DNA of 64,000 bases from the NCBI RefSeq assembly GCF_000172175.1, contig NZ_ABJL02000008.1, positions 1,178,001-1,242,000 on the forward strand, given 5' to 3'. The notes beneath the pieces are model-generated. The model was not told the DNA's origin. It saw only the letters and a list, made by a program, of their open reading frames with translations, and did no database searches. The stretch comes from Bacteroides intestinalis DSM 17393 (GTDB lineage: Bacteria; Bacteroidota; Bacteroidia; Bacteroidales; Bacteroidaceae). The number at the start of each line of letters is the position of its first letter. Position 1 is the first letter of the stretch. The position numbers and the translations under genes are program-made. Of this stretch, positions 1-9,414 are shown piece after piece.

Positions 1-274
1 TCGTCATCACTGTTTCCGACAAAGGTATAGCTAAATATTTCGGAGTAACTCCGGGTGTATATCCCAGTTTAGCTTCCGGCACTCCCTGAGAAGTAGTTCG
101 CCGATAGCGGGTAGTAGTCTCCTGAGTAACCAGCATAGTAACCTCTCCTTCCACTACCATACCGGCTGTATGTTGAGTAACTACCCGGTTTTGAGCCATA
201 GAAGAATGACTTGTACCGACTACACATACGATACAAATTCCTACTATTATTTTCCGTGTTATTATCATAGTCAT
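1..274 (-). CDS. Unidentified secreted protein, N-terminal part (runs off window)
   Basis: A frame open from an ATG at 274 (second in-frame ATG at 268) to the window edge encodes about 91 residues. It begins with a basic stretch and a hydrophobic core, then a likely signal peptidase site after SSMAQ, so the product is probably exported. An in-frame stop lies just upstream of the ATG at 274, which fixes the 5' limit. It starts 6 bp after the stop of the alginate-lyase-family gene, so it should be the next gene of the same operon. The visible mature part is rich in T, V and R and matches no family I recognise. Another frame at 69-290 overlaps it but lacks a signal peptide and ends early; I regard that one as the shadow. 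Confidence 0.6.
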   Translation of the reverse strand, partial: MTMIITRKIIVGICIVCVVGTSHSSMAQNRVVTQHTAGMVVEGEVTMLVTQETTTRYRRTTSQGVPEAKLGYTPGVTPKYLAIPLSETVMT

Positions 275-280
275 TATTGA

Positions 281-1447
281 TTAAATCCAAATCAACGGGT
301 TACGTACAGGCAGATTACGCACCACTTCGTCGGTTACAGGGAAATGTTCTAACTTCTCCCACGTTGACTGCCAATTTTTATTATGAGTCTGTAGCGCACC
401 GAATATCAGGAAAGGATGCGCTACCGGCCATTCATCCCAATACATTACATCTTTCGTATAAATCCAGCTTTCTTTATCAACGACATAGGGATAGATAAAA
501 TTAATACCCTTCTCCATATTCTTACCTCCCTCTGCCGTATAAGTCCATAAATTATCATTCTTATCCGAAAGCGTCTGGCATATTGTTGCCATGGCATCCA
601 GATTAAATAAAGAATAACCATAAGGTTTCGTACGTGCTGTCTCCAACGGAAAACTACCGTCTTCCCCCATCTGCTTAGGTAAAAGTACTTCTTTATAACG
701 CCGCTTACAAAAATCCATCATATCCTTATCACCGGCATAACGGGCAAATACAGCAACCTGCATCACCCAGCAAGTTCCATGATTATTCTTAGCATTCATC
801 TCGTCTATGCCATACTGATGTGTGAACATCCATTTCAAATAATCAGCAAACCACTGTTTAGTAGACTTTATATCATCCTTAGACAATACTCCAAGCTTTT
901 CTAACTGCCATAACGATTGGGCTACTTCCATAAGATGTACCGTATCAATGATGCCAATACCACGTCCTGTAGCAATTCCCTTAATAGCTTGCGCATACTG
1001 CAAGTTAGAATTCATTTTCGTAGACTCATTCACAAACCAGGCACGCACATGCGTCAGTATCGCATCCACATATTCTTTATCCTGAGTCAATAAATAAGCA
1101 GAAGTCAGATTACCTACGATTGAACTAAAACGTATCATAGCATGACGATGAGCTACAAAATTATCCGGATTGGTCTCGCCATCCCGACGCACATAAGGTC
1201 CGTCAGGATTCAAAGTATCCGGCCACCAATAATCACCCTCCGAATAAAAATCATGTATATCCCCTGCACTGCGTTCCGCTATAAAGGCGGTAACCGTTAC
1301 CGGTTCCTCCTTTATATTCATAGCGGCACGTTCCAATATGCCCTGCTTTAAAACGCACTTCACAAAATCTTTACCGTCTTTATCCGATGTACACGAAATA
1401 GCCAGAAAAGAACAGATCCCTAAAAATAACATACCTACCTTTTTCAT
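281..1447 (-). CDS. Alginate-lyase-family polysaccharide lyase, lipoprotein (PL38-like)
   Basis: A protein of 388 residues with a lipoprotein signal (hydrophobic segment ending in AISC, Cys19), so probably anchored in the outer or inner membrane facing the periplasm or surface. The body is an all-alpha (alpha/alpha)-toroid of the alginate lyase superfamily. Visible hallmarks are the YSEGDYWWPD and PDGPYVRRDG motifs near residue 70 and KNNHGTCW near residue 220, where Asn and His usually act in catalysis. Family members cleave uronate-containing polymers by beta-elimination, leaving an unsaturated uronic acid end. The layout resembles PL38, but I could not test that. It is 4 bp from the GH2 gene and in the same operon as GH88, which removes such unsaturated ends. 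The exact substrate (alginate, glucuronan, other) cannot be read from sequence. Confidence 0.8.
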   Translation of the reverse strand: MKKVGMLFLGICSFLAISCTSDKDGKDFVKCVLKQGILERAAMNIKEEPVTVTAFIAERSAGDIHDFYSEGDYWWPDTLNPDGPYVRRDGETNPDNFVAHRHAMIRFSSIVGNLTSAYLLTQDKEYVDAILTHVRAWFVNESTKMNSNLQYAQAIKGIATGRGIGIIDTVHLMEVAQSLWQLEKLGVLSKDDIKSTKQWFADYLKWMFTHQYGIDEMNAKNNHGTCWVMQVAVFARYAGDKDMMDFCKRRYKEVLLPKQMGEDGSFPLETARTKPYGYSLFNLDAMATICQTLSDKNDNLWTYTAEGGKNMEKGINFIYPYVVDKESWIYTKDVMYWDEWPVAHPFLIFGALQTHNKNWQSTWEKLEHFPVTDEVVRNLPVRNPLIWI

Positions 1448-1451
1448 AATC

Positions 1452-3893
1452 TTACTGCACCGTTATAAATGATGTTTGGACTTTATCAGCTTTTACAGCT
1501 ACACAGGAAGTACCGCCTTGCGTACGAACCTGTATTTGTGCCCGCCCGTTACGTGCCTGTACTTTGCGGGAACCGGTTGCTGTGCCCTGATTCTGTATCA
1601 GTTCTCCGTCACCGGCAATATCGAAAGAAACAAAAACTCTGGAATCAAGACACCTGATACCATTACTATCTACCAACTGGGCTTCAACTTCAACAATTCC
1701 GTCTTCATTAGAAGTAGAAGTTACCCGGAATGCATGTTCTTTCCCCCACTTCTCGGTCTGATATTCAAAGCTCAATTCATCAGCAAGAGTTTCTTTTCCA
1801 GCAGCCACTGCACGCAATGTATTCTGCCCCTTAGCAAGCTTCACATTCCAGCGCAAACCCGCTGCGGGAAAATCCTGACTATTACGCTTGCGTATCCCCT
1901 GGCTTTGTCCGTTCACAAACAGTTCCACCGATGGACAGTTAGAGTAAACCAAAACCTCTTTTTCTTCATCGGCATCTCCCCATCTCACAGGCCAACCATG
2001 CCCATAGATATGCACCATAGGCTTTTCTGTCCAATAGGATTGGAATACGTAATAGCTTTCCTTTTTCGTAAAGTCACGTTCCACCACTCCTTTCTGATTC
2101 ATATAGGGTACCGGATTATCCGGACGCACCGGTGTGGAAAAGTCCTTAAACGGCCAATAAGCAGCACCGGTCAGCCAAGGCATATTCTCCTGTTCCTTCA
2201 AATGCCAATCTATCAGCTTAACGATATAACTTTCCGACCAGTCTCCTTTCTTCAACACCAGAGCCGAACCGTTCAGAGCCGCATCGCCATCACTTTCACC
2301 TTCTTTTCGTATAGGAGCAGTAGCCTCCGCATGACGTCCGGCATGGCTATCCCCCCCCCACTCTACATGCAGAAAATGTTTTATCTTCTCCATTTCTTCT
2401 TTGGACATCTGCTGATAATCTGTATAAACCCCACGATACCAACCAGCCCAGATAGAAGGAGAATATACATCTACAATATCGCTACAGAATGCACAACGGC
2501 GAATTGCTGTCTTACGTTCGGCATCAAGATGATGTGCCAGTGTATTCAACTCACTCATCAGGCTCCGTATCTCACGTTGTTCAAATTCAGGAAAGTCATT
2601 CGGCCAGTCATTCTCATTACCCAATCCCCAGATTATCACTGAAGGGTGATTATAATGCTGGGTTATCATATTCGTCAACATACGTTTCGCTTGTCCGCGA
2701 TAAGTTTCATTCCCCACACCACCACGGCACCAGGGAATTTCTTCCCAAACCAGAATGCCCAGTTCATCACAAAGATTCAAAATGATTTCAGATTGCTGAT
2801 AATGCCCCAGACGGATGAAATTCACACCCATCTCTTTCATCATTTTCATTTCCTGTATCATCTGTTCCTCAGTCATGGCAGCAGCTACTCCTGCATGATC
2901 CTCGTGCCGGTGTGTTCCCCTCAACAAGAGACGCTTTCCATTCAGCATGAAAGGGCCCTTATCTATAAACTCAAAAGAACGGAAACCGAAACGTTCACTC
3001 GTTGTTATTTTCTGTCCATTGGCTGTTACAGTAACCTCGCAAGTATATAATACCGGATGATCTACATCCCAAAGTTGTGGTTTATCAATCTGAATATCCA
3101 GCATATCCAAATCCCCCAACGGAGTTATTTTATCCAACGTACGGGCAGATACCACTTCACCTTTAGCATTCTTCACAGTAACTTCCACCAGTGCTTCACG
3201 CACATCCGCAGGATTATAGAATGTACCGGATACCTTTAACATTCCCTTTTTCAATTTAGCGTCCAATGCCGGTTCTATCCGGAGAGAAGCCACGGAGACT
3301 TCCGGAAGATACACCAGATTCAGATAACGGTAAATGCCGCCATACAAATTGAAGTCCGATAAATCCGAAGGTATCATTTCAGCATCCCGGGTATTATCAC
3401 AACGAATACTTAATGGAATTTCGCCTCCAAAACGTTCAGCCTCTTTGCTTGCCAGAAAAGCTCGCACGGCATCTGTTATATCTACATTCCAACTATCATA
3501 TCCACCAACATGACTACCCACTTTGGTCATATAAACATATACATCCGTCTTCTGTCCCGCTCCTTCGAATTCCAATACCACCCGTCCGTCAGGATATGGA
3601 TTATCCAGCTTCAGACGTGTTTTATACCATCCCGGTCCCTGATAGTAATTCAAATCCGGATCAACAGCATCCTCCGCATTAAAGCAGTGGGGCAACGTCA
3701 CTTTTGTCCATATAGGTTGCTCTTCCGGCTGACCTTTCTTTATAGGGCGTACCAGTTCCCAGATATTGCCCACATCCTGACGGAGAAACTCCCAGTTATC
3801 CGTTAACCGGATCTTATTGCCCATCACAGGTACCTTCGCAAAGGTACCTGCAACAAAGCAACTCATCACTAACAATGCAATTATACGTCTCAT
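1452..3893 (-). CDS. Glycoside hydrolase family 2 (beta-galactosidase/beta-glucuronidase type)
   Basis: An 813-residue secreted enzyme with a signal peptide (cleavage near GTFAK). In order it has a GH2 sugar-binding jelly roll (about 25-200), an immunoglobulin-like domain (about 205-310), a TIM barrel (about 310-620) and C-terminal Ig-like domains. The acid/base Glu is probably E427 in GLGNENDW, and the nucleophile is probably E511 in HVEWGGD. GH2 enzymes remove terminal beta-galactose, glucuronate, mannose or similar residues with retention. The sequence does not decide between them. It sits between GH88 and the lyase, 4 bp from the latter. A run of nine G residues in the coding strand (2351-2359) directly follows the nucleophile codon and could slip. 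Confidence 0.9.
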   Translation of the reverse strand: MRRIIALLVMSCFVAGTFAKVPVMGNKIRLTDNWEFLRQDVGNIWELVRPIKKGQPEEQPIWTKVTLPHCFNAEDAVDPDLNYYQGPGWYKTRLKLDNPYPDGRVVLEFEGAGQKTDVYVYMTKVGSHVGGYDSWNVDITDAVRAFLASKEAERFGGEIPLSIRCDNTRDAEMIPSDLSDFNLYGGIYRYLNLVYLPEVSVASLRIEPALDAKLKKGMLKVSGTFYNPADVREALVEVTVKNAKGEVVSARTLDKITPLGDLDMLDIQIDKPQLWDVDHPVLYTCEVTVTANGQKITTSERFGFRSFEFIDKGPFMLNGKRLLLRGTHRHEDHAGVAAAMTEEQMIQEMKMMKEMGVNFIRLGHYQQSEIILNLCDELGILVWEEIPWCRGGVGNETYRGQAKRMLTNMITQHYNHPSVIIWGLGNENDWPNDFPEFEQREIRSLMSELNTLAHHLDAERKTAIRRCAFCSDIVDVYSPSIWAGWYRGVYTDYQQMSKEEMEKIKHFLHVEWGGDSHAGRHAEATAPIRKEGESDGDAALNGSALVLKKGDWSESYIVKLIDWHLKEQENMPWLTGAAYWPFKDFSTPVRPDNPVPYMNQKGVVERDFTKKESYYVFQSYWTEKPMVHIYGHGWPVRWGDADEEKEVLVYSNCPSVELFVNGQSQGIRKRNSQDFPAAGLRWNVKLAKGQNTLRAVAAGKETLADELSFEYQTEKWGKEHAFRVTSTSNEDGIVEVEAQLVDSNGIRCLDSRVFVSFDIAGDGELIQNQGTATGSRKVQARNGRAQIQVRTQGGTSCVAVKADKVQTSFITVQ

Positions 3894-3912
3894 ACCTATT
3901 GATTCTCCACGT

Positions 3913-5136
3913 TTACAGAATAGCCGTACCTTCTTTCTCTAATTTAGCTTTCTTAAGCAAAGCTTCCAGGAAGTAATAGTCTGCATAAACCAAAGGCACA
4001 TCTCTCTCAAAGTTGTGCGCACCTGTGCTGTGCAGCAGTAAGAATCCACGGTCACCATCTAATTGCGCACGATAGTTCTTGCTTAAGCTCTCAACAATCG
4101 TATCCGCCCATTTCTTGTATAATGCTGCTTTCTCCGGATTATACATGGACAATTCGTACATGGCACAAGCCATCACTGCGGCAGCAGAAGCATCTTTCGG
4201 TTCGTTCGGAATACCCGGAGCATCAAAGTCCCAATATGTAACCATATCTTCCGGCATGGTAGGATTGGTAAAGATGTAATTGGCTATGTGCTCAGCTTGC
4301 GACAAGAATTCCGGAAGTTTCGTTTCGCGATAACACATGGTATAGCCATACAAGCCCCATGCCTGGCCTCTTGACCAAGCAGATTCGTGATTGTATCCCT
4401 GGTGCGTATGCTTATGAAGCACGTCTCCGGTGATTGTATCATAATCGATTACATGATAAGAGCTATAATTATCGCGGAAATGATTTTTTATTGTAGTACG
4501 TGCATGTGTATTTGCAATGTTATAATACACAGAGTCACCGGTTTCCTTAAATGCCCAGTACAGCAATTCAAGGTTCATCATATTATCGATAATAACCGGA
4601 CATTGCCACTTGTCACGGCTGTGATCCCAGGAACGGATACAACCAATTGTTGGCTTATAGCGGGTAATCAATGTAGCAGCAGATTCCAACAGGATATTTT
4701 TGTAGTTTGCATCATTGGTCAGGCGATAACCGTTACCAAAGCTACAGTACATTTTGAATCCCATGTCATGCGTTCCGCCATTCGTTTTCTGGTCTTCTAT
4801 GTTAGCGGTAAATGCCTGTGCCTGCTTCTTCCAAAAATCATCTTGTGTATACTCATACATATACCACAATTCACCGGGAAAGAAACCACTGGTCCAGTCT
4901 CTTGATGCTACCAAACGTAAGGTACCGTTATCTTCTATCGTGCGGGGAGAAACCGGCTTCCTTTTCAGCTGTTCCTCCGGCATACTTGCTTTTGCAGAGT
5001 CTATTTGTGTAAATGCATACTTCAACTGCTGTCCGGCAAAATCAAAACTGTCTTTTACGACATCCGCTTCTTTTGTCGCTTGGCTGCATGCTCCACATAC
5101 GACCAATAATGATACTAATCCTGTTTTAAATTTCAT
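3913..5136 (-). CDS. GH88 unsaturated glucuronyl hydrolase, likely lipoprotein
   Basis: The (alpha/alpha)6-barrel enzyme hydrolyses the unsaturated 4-deoxy uronic acid that lyases leave at the non-reducing end of oligosaccharides. The two catalytic aspartates can be placed: D124 in GTHDMGF and D184 in IIDNMMNL. Their 60-residue spacing equals that in characterised members. WSRGQAWGLYGY is another family motif. I start the gene at the ATG at 5136 (MKFKTGLVSLLVVCGACSQ), which gives a normal lipoprotein signal and 407 residues. The frame extends 17 codons further upstream, but those residues do not look like a signal peptide. First gene of the unit GH88, GH2, lyase, unknown; it follows the terminator of the HTCS gene. 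Confidence 0.88.
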   Translation of the reverse strand: MKFKTGLVSLLVVCGACSQATKEADVVKDSFDFAGQQLKYAFTQIDSAKASMPEEQLKRKPVSPRTIEDNGTLRLVASRDWTSGFFPGELWYMYEYTQDDFWKKQAQAFTANIEDQKTNGGTHDMGFKMYCSFGNGYRLTNDANYKNILLESAATLITRYKPTIGCIRSWDHSRDKWQCPVIIDNMMNLELLYWAFKETGDSVYYNIANTHARTTIKNHFRDNYSSYHVIDYDTITGDVLHKHTHQGYNHESAWSRGQAWGLYGYTMCYRETKLPEFLSQAEHIANYIFTNPTMPEDMVTYWDFDAPGIPNEPKDASAAAVMACAMYELSMYNPEKAALYKKWADTIVESLSKNYRAQLDGDRGFLLLHSTGAHNFERDVPLVYADYYFLEALLKKAKLEKEGTAIL

Positions 5137-5189
5137 AATAGTTATTCTTACTAATGTTGATATTGATTTAAAGATTAAATTCTCCATAA

Positions 5190-5227
5190 AAAGATTGCGC
5201 TAAGATAGGCGATTTATCTTAGCGCAA
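5190..5227 (-). terminator. Rho-independent terminator after the first HTCS gene
   Basis: A perfect 12-bp stem (5195-5206 pairing with 5216-5227, arm TTGCGCTAAGAT) with a 9-nt loop is followed on the minus strand by TCTTTTT. It lies between the HTCS stop at 5286 and the GH88 start at 5136, so the two are probably separate transcription units. Confidence 0.85.
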
Positions 5228-5285
5228 CTTTCAATATTGTCTTATTCATTTGAGATTCTATTCCAAACGATATGTAAAACATAAG

Positions 5286-8200
5286 CTATTTGGGAGTTTC
5301 TCCCTTATCATTATGCCTTTGCACCCACTCTGAAGGTGAATAGCCATAAAATGACTTGAAGCAGTTGGTGAAATAAGCATGGCTATTGAAGCCTGTGTAG
5401 ACCGATATTTCAGAAACCGTATAACTGGATTCCAACAAGAGTTTGGCAGCTATTTCCAAACGTTTATTACGTATCAACTCTGTTGGAGAAAGCTCCGTTA
5501 CCGCTTTCAGTTTCCGGTACAAGTTGGCACGACTCAACCCTAACTCCTGACTTAACAAGTCTACCCCAAGCTCCGGATTAGAAATATTCTTTTCTATAAT
5601 CTCAAAGAAACTCTGCGTGAACCGATCATCCCCCGAAACAATCTCGATACCCATCGCTTCGGGAGAGAACTTCTTTCCATATAGTTTCTTCAGTTTCTCA
5701 CGGGATTCCAGCAAACTGTTGATACGGCAAATCAGCACATCCATACTGAAAGGTTTCACAATATAGTCATCGGCGCCCACCGAAAAGCCTTCCTTGATAT
5801 GAACCACCATGGACTTAGCCGTCATCAGTACAACCGGAATATGCCCAAGCTGTAAATCCTGCTTCACACGTGAGCACAGTTCCAGTCCGTCCATCTGCGG
5901 CATCATGATATCACTCAGTATCAAATCCGGATATTTCTCCAGACTCAGTTCCAGTGCATCCTTACCATTATTTACATCCAGCACATAGAAATAAGGATCC
6001 AGACATTCTTTGACGTAAGCTCTTACTTCATCATTATCTTCCGCCAGAAGTACAGTCCACTTCTTCTCTATCTCAAAATGCATTTCTTTGGCTGACGGAA
6101 TAACGTCCTCCACTACCTGCTCTTCATCATCCTCCACCAATTGCTCCTTGCCGTAGACAGAATTGCTGATCGGAATATAAACCTTGAAGATCGTACCCGT
6201 AGGCTGATTATGAGATACAGAAATAGTGCCTTTATGCAGAAGTACGATAGAGCGTGTCAGACTCAAACCGATACCCGTACCCACATTCTCTTTATTGTCA
6301 TCTTCACCCTGATAAAAAGGTGCAAATATATTCTTCATATCTTCCTCCGTAATACCCTTCCCGGAATCGGTAACCGAGAGACAGGCAAACCGGGTATCGG
6401 CAGGCATCTTATTCAATTCCGCCTGCTGTTCCGACGGAAGTTCGGCAAAGGTACACCGGGACAATGAGAACACAACTTTACCATTATTCGGAGTAAACTT
6501 CATCGCATTGGACAAGAGATTAAAGACCACCTTTTCCACGATAGACTTATCAAACCATGCCGACATTCTCTCCTCACTCTTCTCAAAAGTAAATTCTATG
6601 GATTTCTTTGCTGCAAGATGGTTGAAGGCATAGTAAATCTCTTGCAGGAACAGATTCATATCCGTTTTGGCAATATGCAATTTCAATTTACCCTCCTGGT
6701 TCTTGCGCAGATCCATCAACTGATTCACGAGCAGCAATAGGCGTTGAGCATTACTGAATATCAGGCTCAGCTTATTCTTCACACTGGAAGAAAATTCCGG
6801 CATAGACACCAGATCCTGTAAAGGTGCAATAATCAATGTAAGCGGAGTGCGGAGTTCATGGGAGAAATTGGTAAACATACGTATCTTCGCCTGATGGAAC
6901 TCTTCCAGTTGCAGTTTCTCCTTCTGTTTGAATTGCAATTCACGCTCCAGCTTTTGCTTCTTCGATATATAATACATGATGAGTGTCATTATAAAGACAA
7001 AAGCAATGGCATAAAACAGGTAAGCATACCAGGTTTTCCACAAGGGTGGATGCACAATGATGCGTATCTTACGTGTCTGTTGACTCCAGACTCCATCATT
7101 ATTAGAAGCCTTCACTTCAAAGACATAGGTTCCCGGACTTAAGTTCGTATAGTAGGCTTCCCGACGATTATCTATATAATTCCAGTCTTTATCGTAGCCT
7201 TTCAGGAAAGTGGCATACTGATTCTGCCGGGCAAAGACAAAGTTCAGTGCGCAGTAACCGATAGAGATATTATTCTGATTATAACTCAGCTCTATTTCTT
7301 CCATACCGTCCAGCACGGTGTCCAATATTCTCGTTTCGTCTTCCGGTTCAATCACTTGGTTATTCACTACCAATTTCGTGAATACCAATGGCGGTACAAA
7401 AGAATTTAATTGCAACTCCTGCGGACTAAAGGTCACAAAGCCATTGTTACCGCTAAAACAAATTTCTCCATTGGGCAGTAACAAACCACTATGGGGAGTA
7501 AACTCATAGACTCCGATTCCATTCAAAGAATTGTAATTGGTAAACTCCTCTGTCTTCAGATTGTATTTCGAAATGCCATTGTTCGCGCTGATCCATAGGT
7601 TATTGTCGTTATCCTCCACAATGGAGCAGATATCATTCTCTATCAATCCCTGTTCCTTTGTTACGGTCTTTACAATTCCTTTCTCTTCATCGTACAAAGC
7701 GATACCGCCGCCGAACGTACCAATCCAGATACGGCCGGAACTATCACGCACAATACCCGTCACGTAATTACTAAGCAACCGATGAGGCTCTTTCTCATCC
7801 GTATCATAGTAAACCACCTCTTCCCTATTTACATCGTACTTTATCAGGCCGTCATTACGGCTGCCAATCAGCATTACCCCATCACGCAACTTCAGTATGC
7901 AGCGCGAACTGGCAAACAGGCAACTATCCTTTCCGCCATTAATAGGAAAGTGTTTCTGAAGTTCCTTTTTATCCGACAAGCGCATCACTCCCATACGCGA
8001 ATCGGAAGTTATAATCCACAGACTGTTATCCTTATCACGAAGCATGGAGTAAATGGACATTTCCCCCGGTAACTGATAATAGAACGTATATTTCTTAGTA
8101 CGGGTATTGAATTGATAGATAGATCCCTTATTCGTTCCGCACCAAAGTATATCATCTTCCAACAGAAGCCCTTTTATAATATTCTGACTGTACTGCAACT

Positions 8201-9392
8201 TTGAAGCCTTATCTATCGGATAATACGCATACTGCCTGTTTTCCAGATTATAATCGAGCAGCCCTCTGCCCTCCGTTGCCATATACAAAGAACCTCCGGG
8301 AGTAGAAACCATACAACCGTATATCCCAAACAATGCATCAAACACCGTAGCAGGATCATGGAAATCAAAGCGGTTGTTAAAGCGGCTGGAGAAGCTCACT
8401 CCGCCAGCATACGTCCCCACCCATACCGTCTGGCTCCTGTCTACAAACAACGAATAAATGGAAAAGTGACTCAGATTCCCCTTTTCAAGGGAAGCATCCG
8501 TATGTTTCCAGAAAGAATTAGTAGAAAGATCGATGGTATATAGCCCGTCGAATGTACCGATAAGCAACATTCCGCGCAACTCTGATATGGCTCTGACGCT
8601 ATTGCTCGTTAGAATACTGTTACCCTTATGATAGGTCACCATTTCCTCTTTCTCAAAGTTTATGCGATACAATCCGCTCAGTCCGCTTCCTACCCATAAC
8701 GTTCCGTTTGAATCTTCATAGATAGTAGAGATACTATTGCCAAGCAGATGAAGTCCCGGCGTCCGGGTAGTCAGCTGCCGTTGCACTTTCATGTTCATAT
8801 CGCAGACAAACAGGCCTTTCGTAGAAGTACCTATCAGAATCTGATGCTGCTTCGTTTCGTAGACTACAGAGATGAATTCATCTTTGATCTTCCCGTTCAG
8901 GTCTATACGCTGAAATACATCCATTGCAGGCACATACAGGTACAGCCCCTTAGTAGTTCCTATCCAAAGGCGATTACGGGAGTCTACCGTCAGGCAACGT
9001 ACTTCACTTTTGGCAAAAGCACCGTATCGTTCGTCAACAAACGGTTTGATACGGTTGGTTTTCAGGTCGAGTTTATTCAATCCGCGTGCCGTACCAATCC
9101 ACAAATTGCGGTCGTTATCTTCGGCTAAACTCCAGATATGATTATCACTCAAGGTCAGAGAGTCTTTCGGATCATGTTTATAGATCACGAACTCACTGCC
9201 ATCATAACGATTCAATCCATTGCGCGTACCAAACCAGATGAAACCTTTGGTATCCTGGAATATTTTGAGCACAGATATCTGAGACAAACCATCTTTCAAA
9301 TTCAGGTTTGAGAAATAGAAGTTCTCATTATTCTGCGCAGTTACTTCCAGGGTTACTAACAAGGTTATCAGCAAAAGAATATGTTTTCTCAT
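5286..9392 (-). CDS. Hybrid two-component system regulator (HTCS), copy 1
   Basis: A single 1368-residue chain that joins sensor kinase and response regulator. It has a signal peptide (MRKHILLLITLLVTLEVTAQ), about 14 Reg_prop beta-propeller repeats with WIGT/WFGT motifs forming a periplasmic sensor (about 25-680), a Y_Y_Y domain (about 690-775) and one membrane segment (about 780-805). Cytoplasmic parts are HisKA with phospho-accepting His near 845 (FSHELRTPL), HATPase_c (NAMKFTP, GTGIGLSL), a receiver with Asp near 1160 (LSDIMMPQMDG), and a C-terminal AraC-type helix-turn-helix (about 1265-1365). Such proteins sense oligosaccharides and activate matching degradation genes. It lies 22 bp after GH105 and is probably cotranscribed with it from the region holding the 22-bp-spaced palindromes. 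Confidence 0.95.
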   Translation of the reverse strand: MRKHILLLITLLVTLEVTAQNNENFYFSNLNLKDGLSQISVLKIFQDTKGFIWFGTRNGLNRYDGSEFVIYKHDPKDSLTLSDNHIWSLAEDNDRNLWIGTARGLNKLDLKTNRIKPFVDERYGAFAKSEVRCLTVDSRNRLWIGTTKGLYLYVPAMDVFQRIDLNGKIKDEFISVVYETKQHQILIGTSTKGLFVCDMNMKVQRQLTTRTPGLHLLGNSISTIYEDSNGTLWVGSGLSGLYRINFEKEEMVTYHKGNSILTSNSVRAISELRGMLLIGTFDGLYTIDLSTNSFWKHTDASLEKGNLSHFSIYSLFVDRSQTVWVGTYAGGVSFSSRFNNRFDFHDPATVFDALFGIYGCMVSTPGGSLYMATEGRGLLDYNLENRQYAYYPIDKASKLQYSQNIIKGLLLEDDILWCGTNKGSIYQFNTRTKKYTFYYQLPGEMSIYSMLRDKDNSLWIITSDSRMGVMRLSDKKELQKHFPINGGKDSCLFASSRCILKLRDGVMLIGSRNDGLIKYDVNREEVVYYDTDEKEPHRLLSNYVTGIVRDSSGRIWIGTFGGGIALYDEEKGIVKTVTKEQGLIENDICSIVEDNDNNLWISANNGISKYNLKTEEFTNYNSLNGIGVYEFTPHSGLLLPNGEICFSGNNGFVTFSPQELQLNSFVPPLVFTKLVVNNQVIEPEDETRILDTVLDGMEEIELSYNQNNISIGYCALNFVFARQNQYATFLKGYDKDWNYIDNRREAYYTNLSPGTYVFEVKASNNDGVWSQQTRKIRIIVHPPLWKTWYAYLFYAIAFVFIMTLIMYYISKKQKLERELQFKQKEKLQLEEFHQAKIRMFTNFSHELRTPLTLIIAPLQDLVSMPEFSSSVKNKLSLIFSNAQRLLLLVNQLMDLRKNQEGKLKLHIAKTDMNLFLQEIYYAFNHLAAKKSIEFTFEKSEERMSAWFDKSIVEKVVFNLLSNAMKFTPNNGKVVFSLSRCTFAELPSEQQAELNKMPADTRFACLSVTDSGKGITEEDMKNIFAPFYQGEDDNKENVGTGIGLSLTRSIVLLHKGTISVSHNQPTGTIFKVYIPISNSVYGKEQLVEDDEEQVVEDVIPSAKEMHFEIEKKWTVLLAEDNDEVRAYVKECLDPYFYVLDVNNGKDALELSLEKYPDLILSDIMMPQMDGLELCSRVKQDLQLGHIPVVLMTAKSMVVHIKEGFSVGADDYIVKPFSMDVLICRINSLLESREKLKKLYGKKFSPEAMGIEIVSGDDRFTQSFFEIIEKNISNPELGVDLLSQELGLSRANLYRKLKAVTELSPTELIRNKRLEIAAKLLLESSYTVSEISVYTGFNSHAYFTNCFKSFYGYSPSEWVQRHNDKGETPK

Positions 9393-9414
9393 AGGTCAAA
9401 AAAATGTGATAGGC

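Noticed and set aside
69..290. Overlapping frame of 73 codons at the left edge
   Set aside because: It overlaps the end of the lyase gene, has S/Y/G-rich composition without a signal or known fold, and stops early; the frame from 274 has a clean signal peptide and stays open.
1476..2642. Plus-strand frame of 388 codons opposite GH2
   Set aside because: It lies wholly antisense to a well-supported GH2 gene, has shadow-type composition (His/Ile/Ser-rich) and no recognisable motif.
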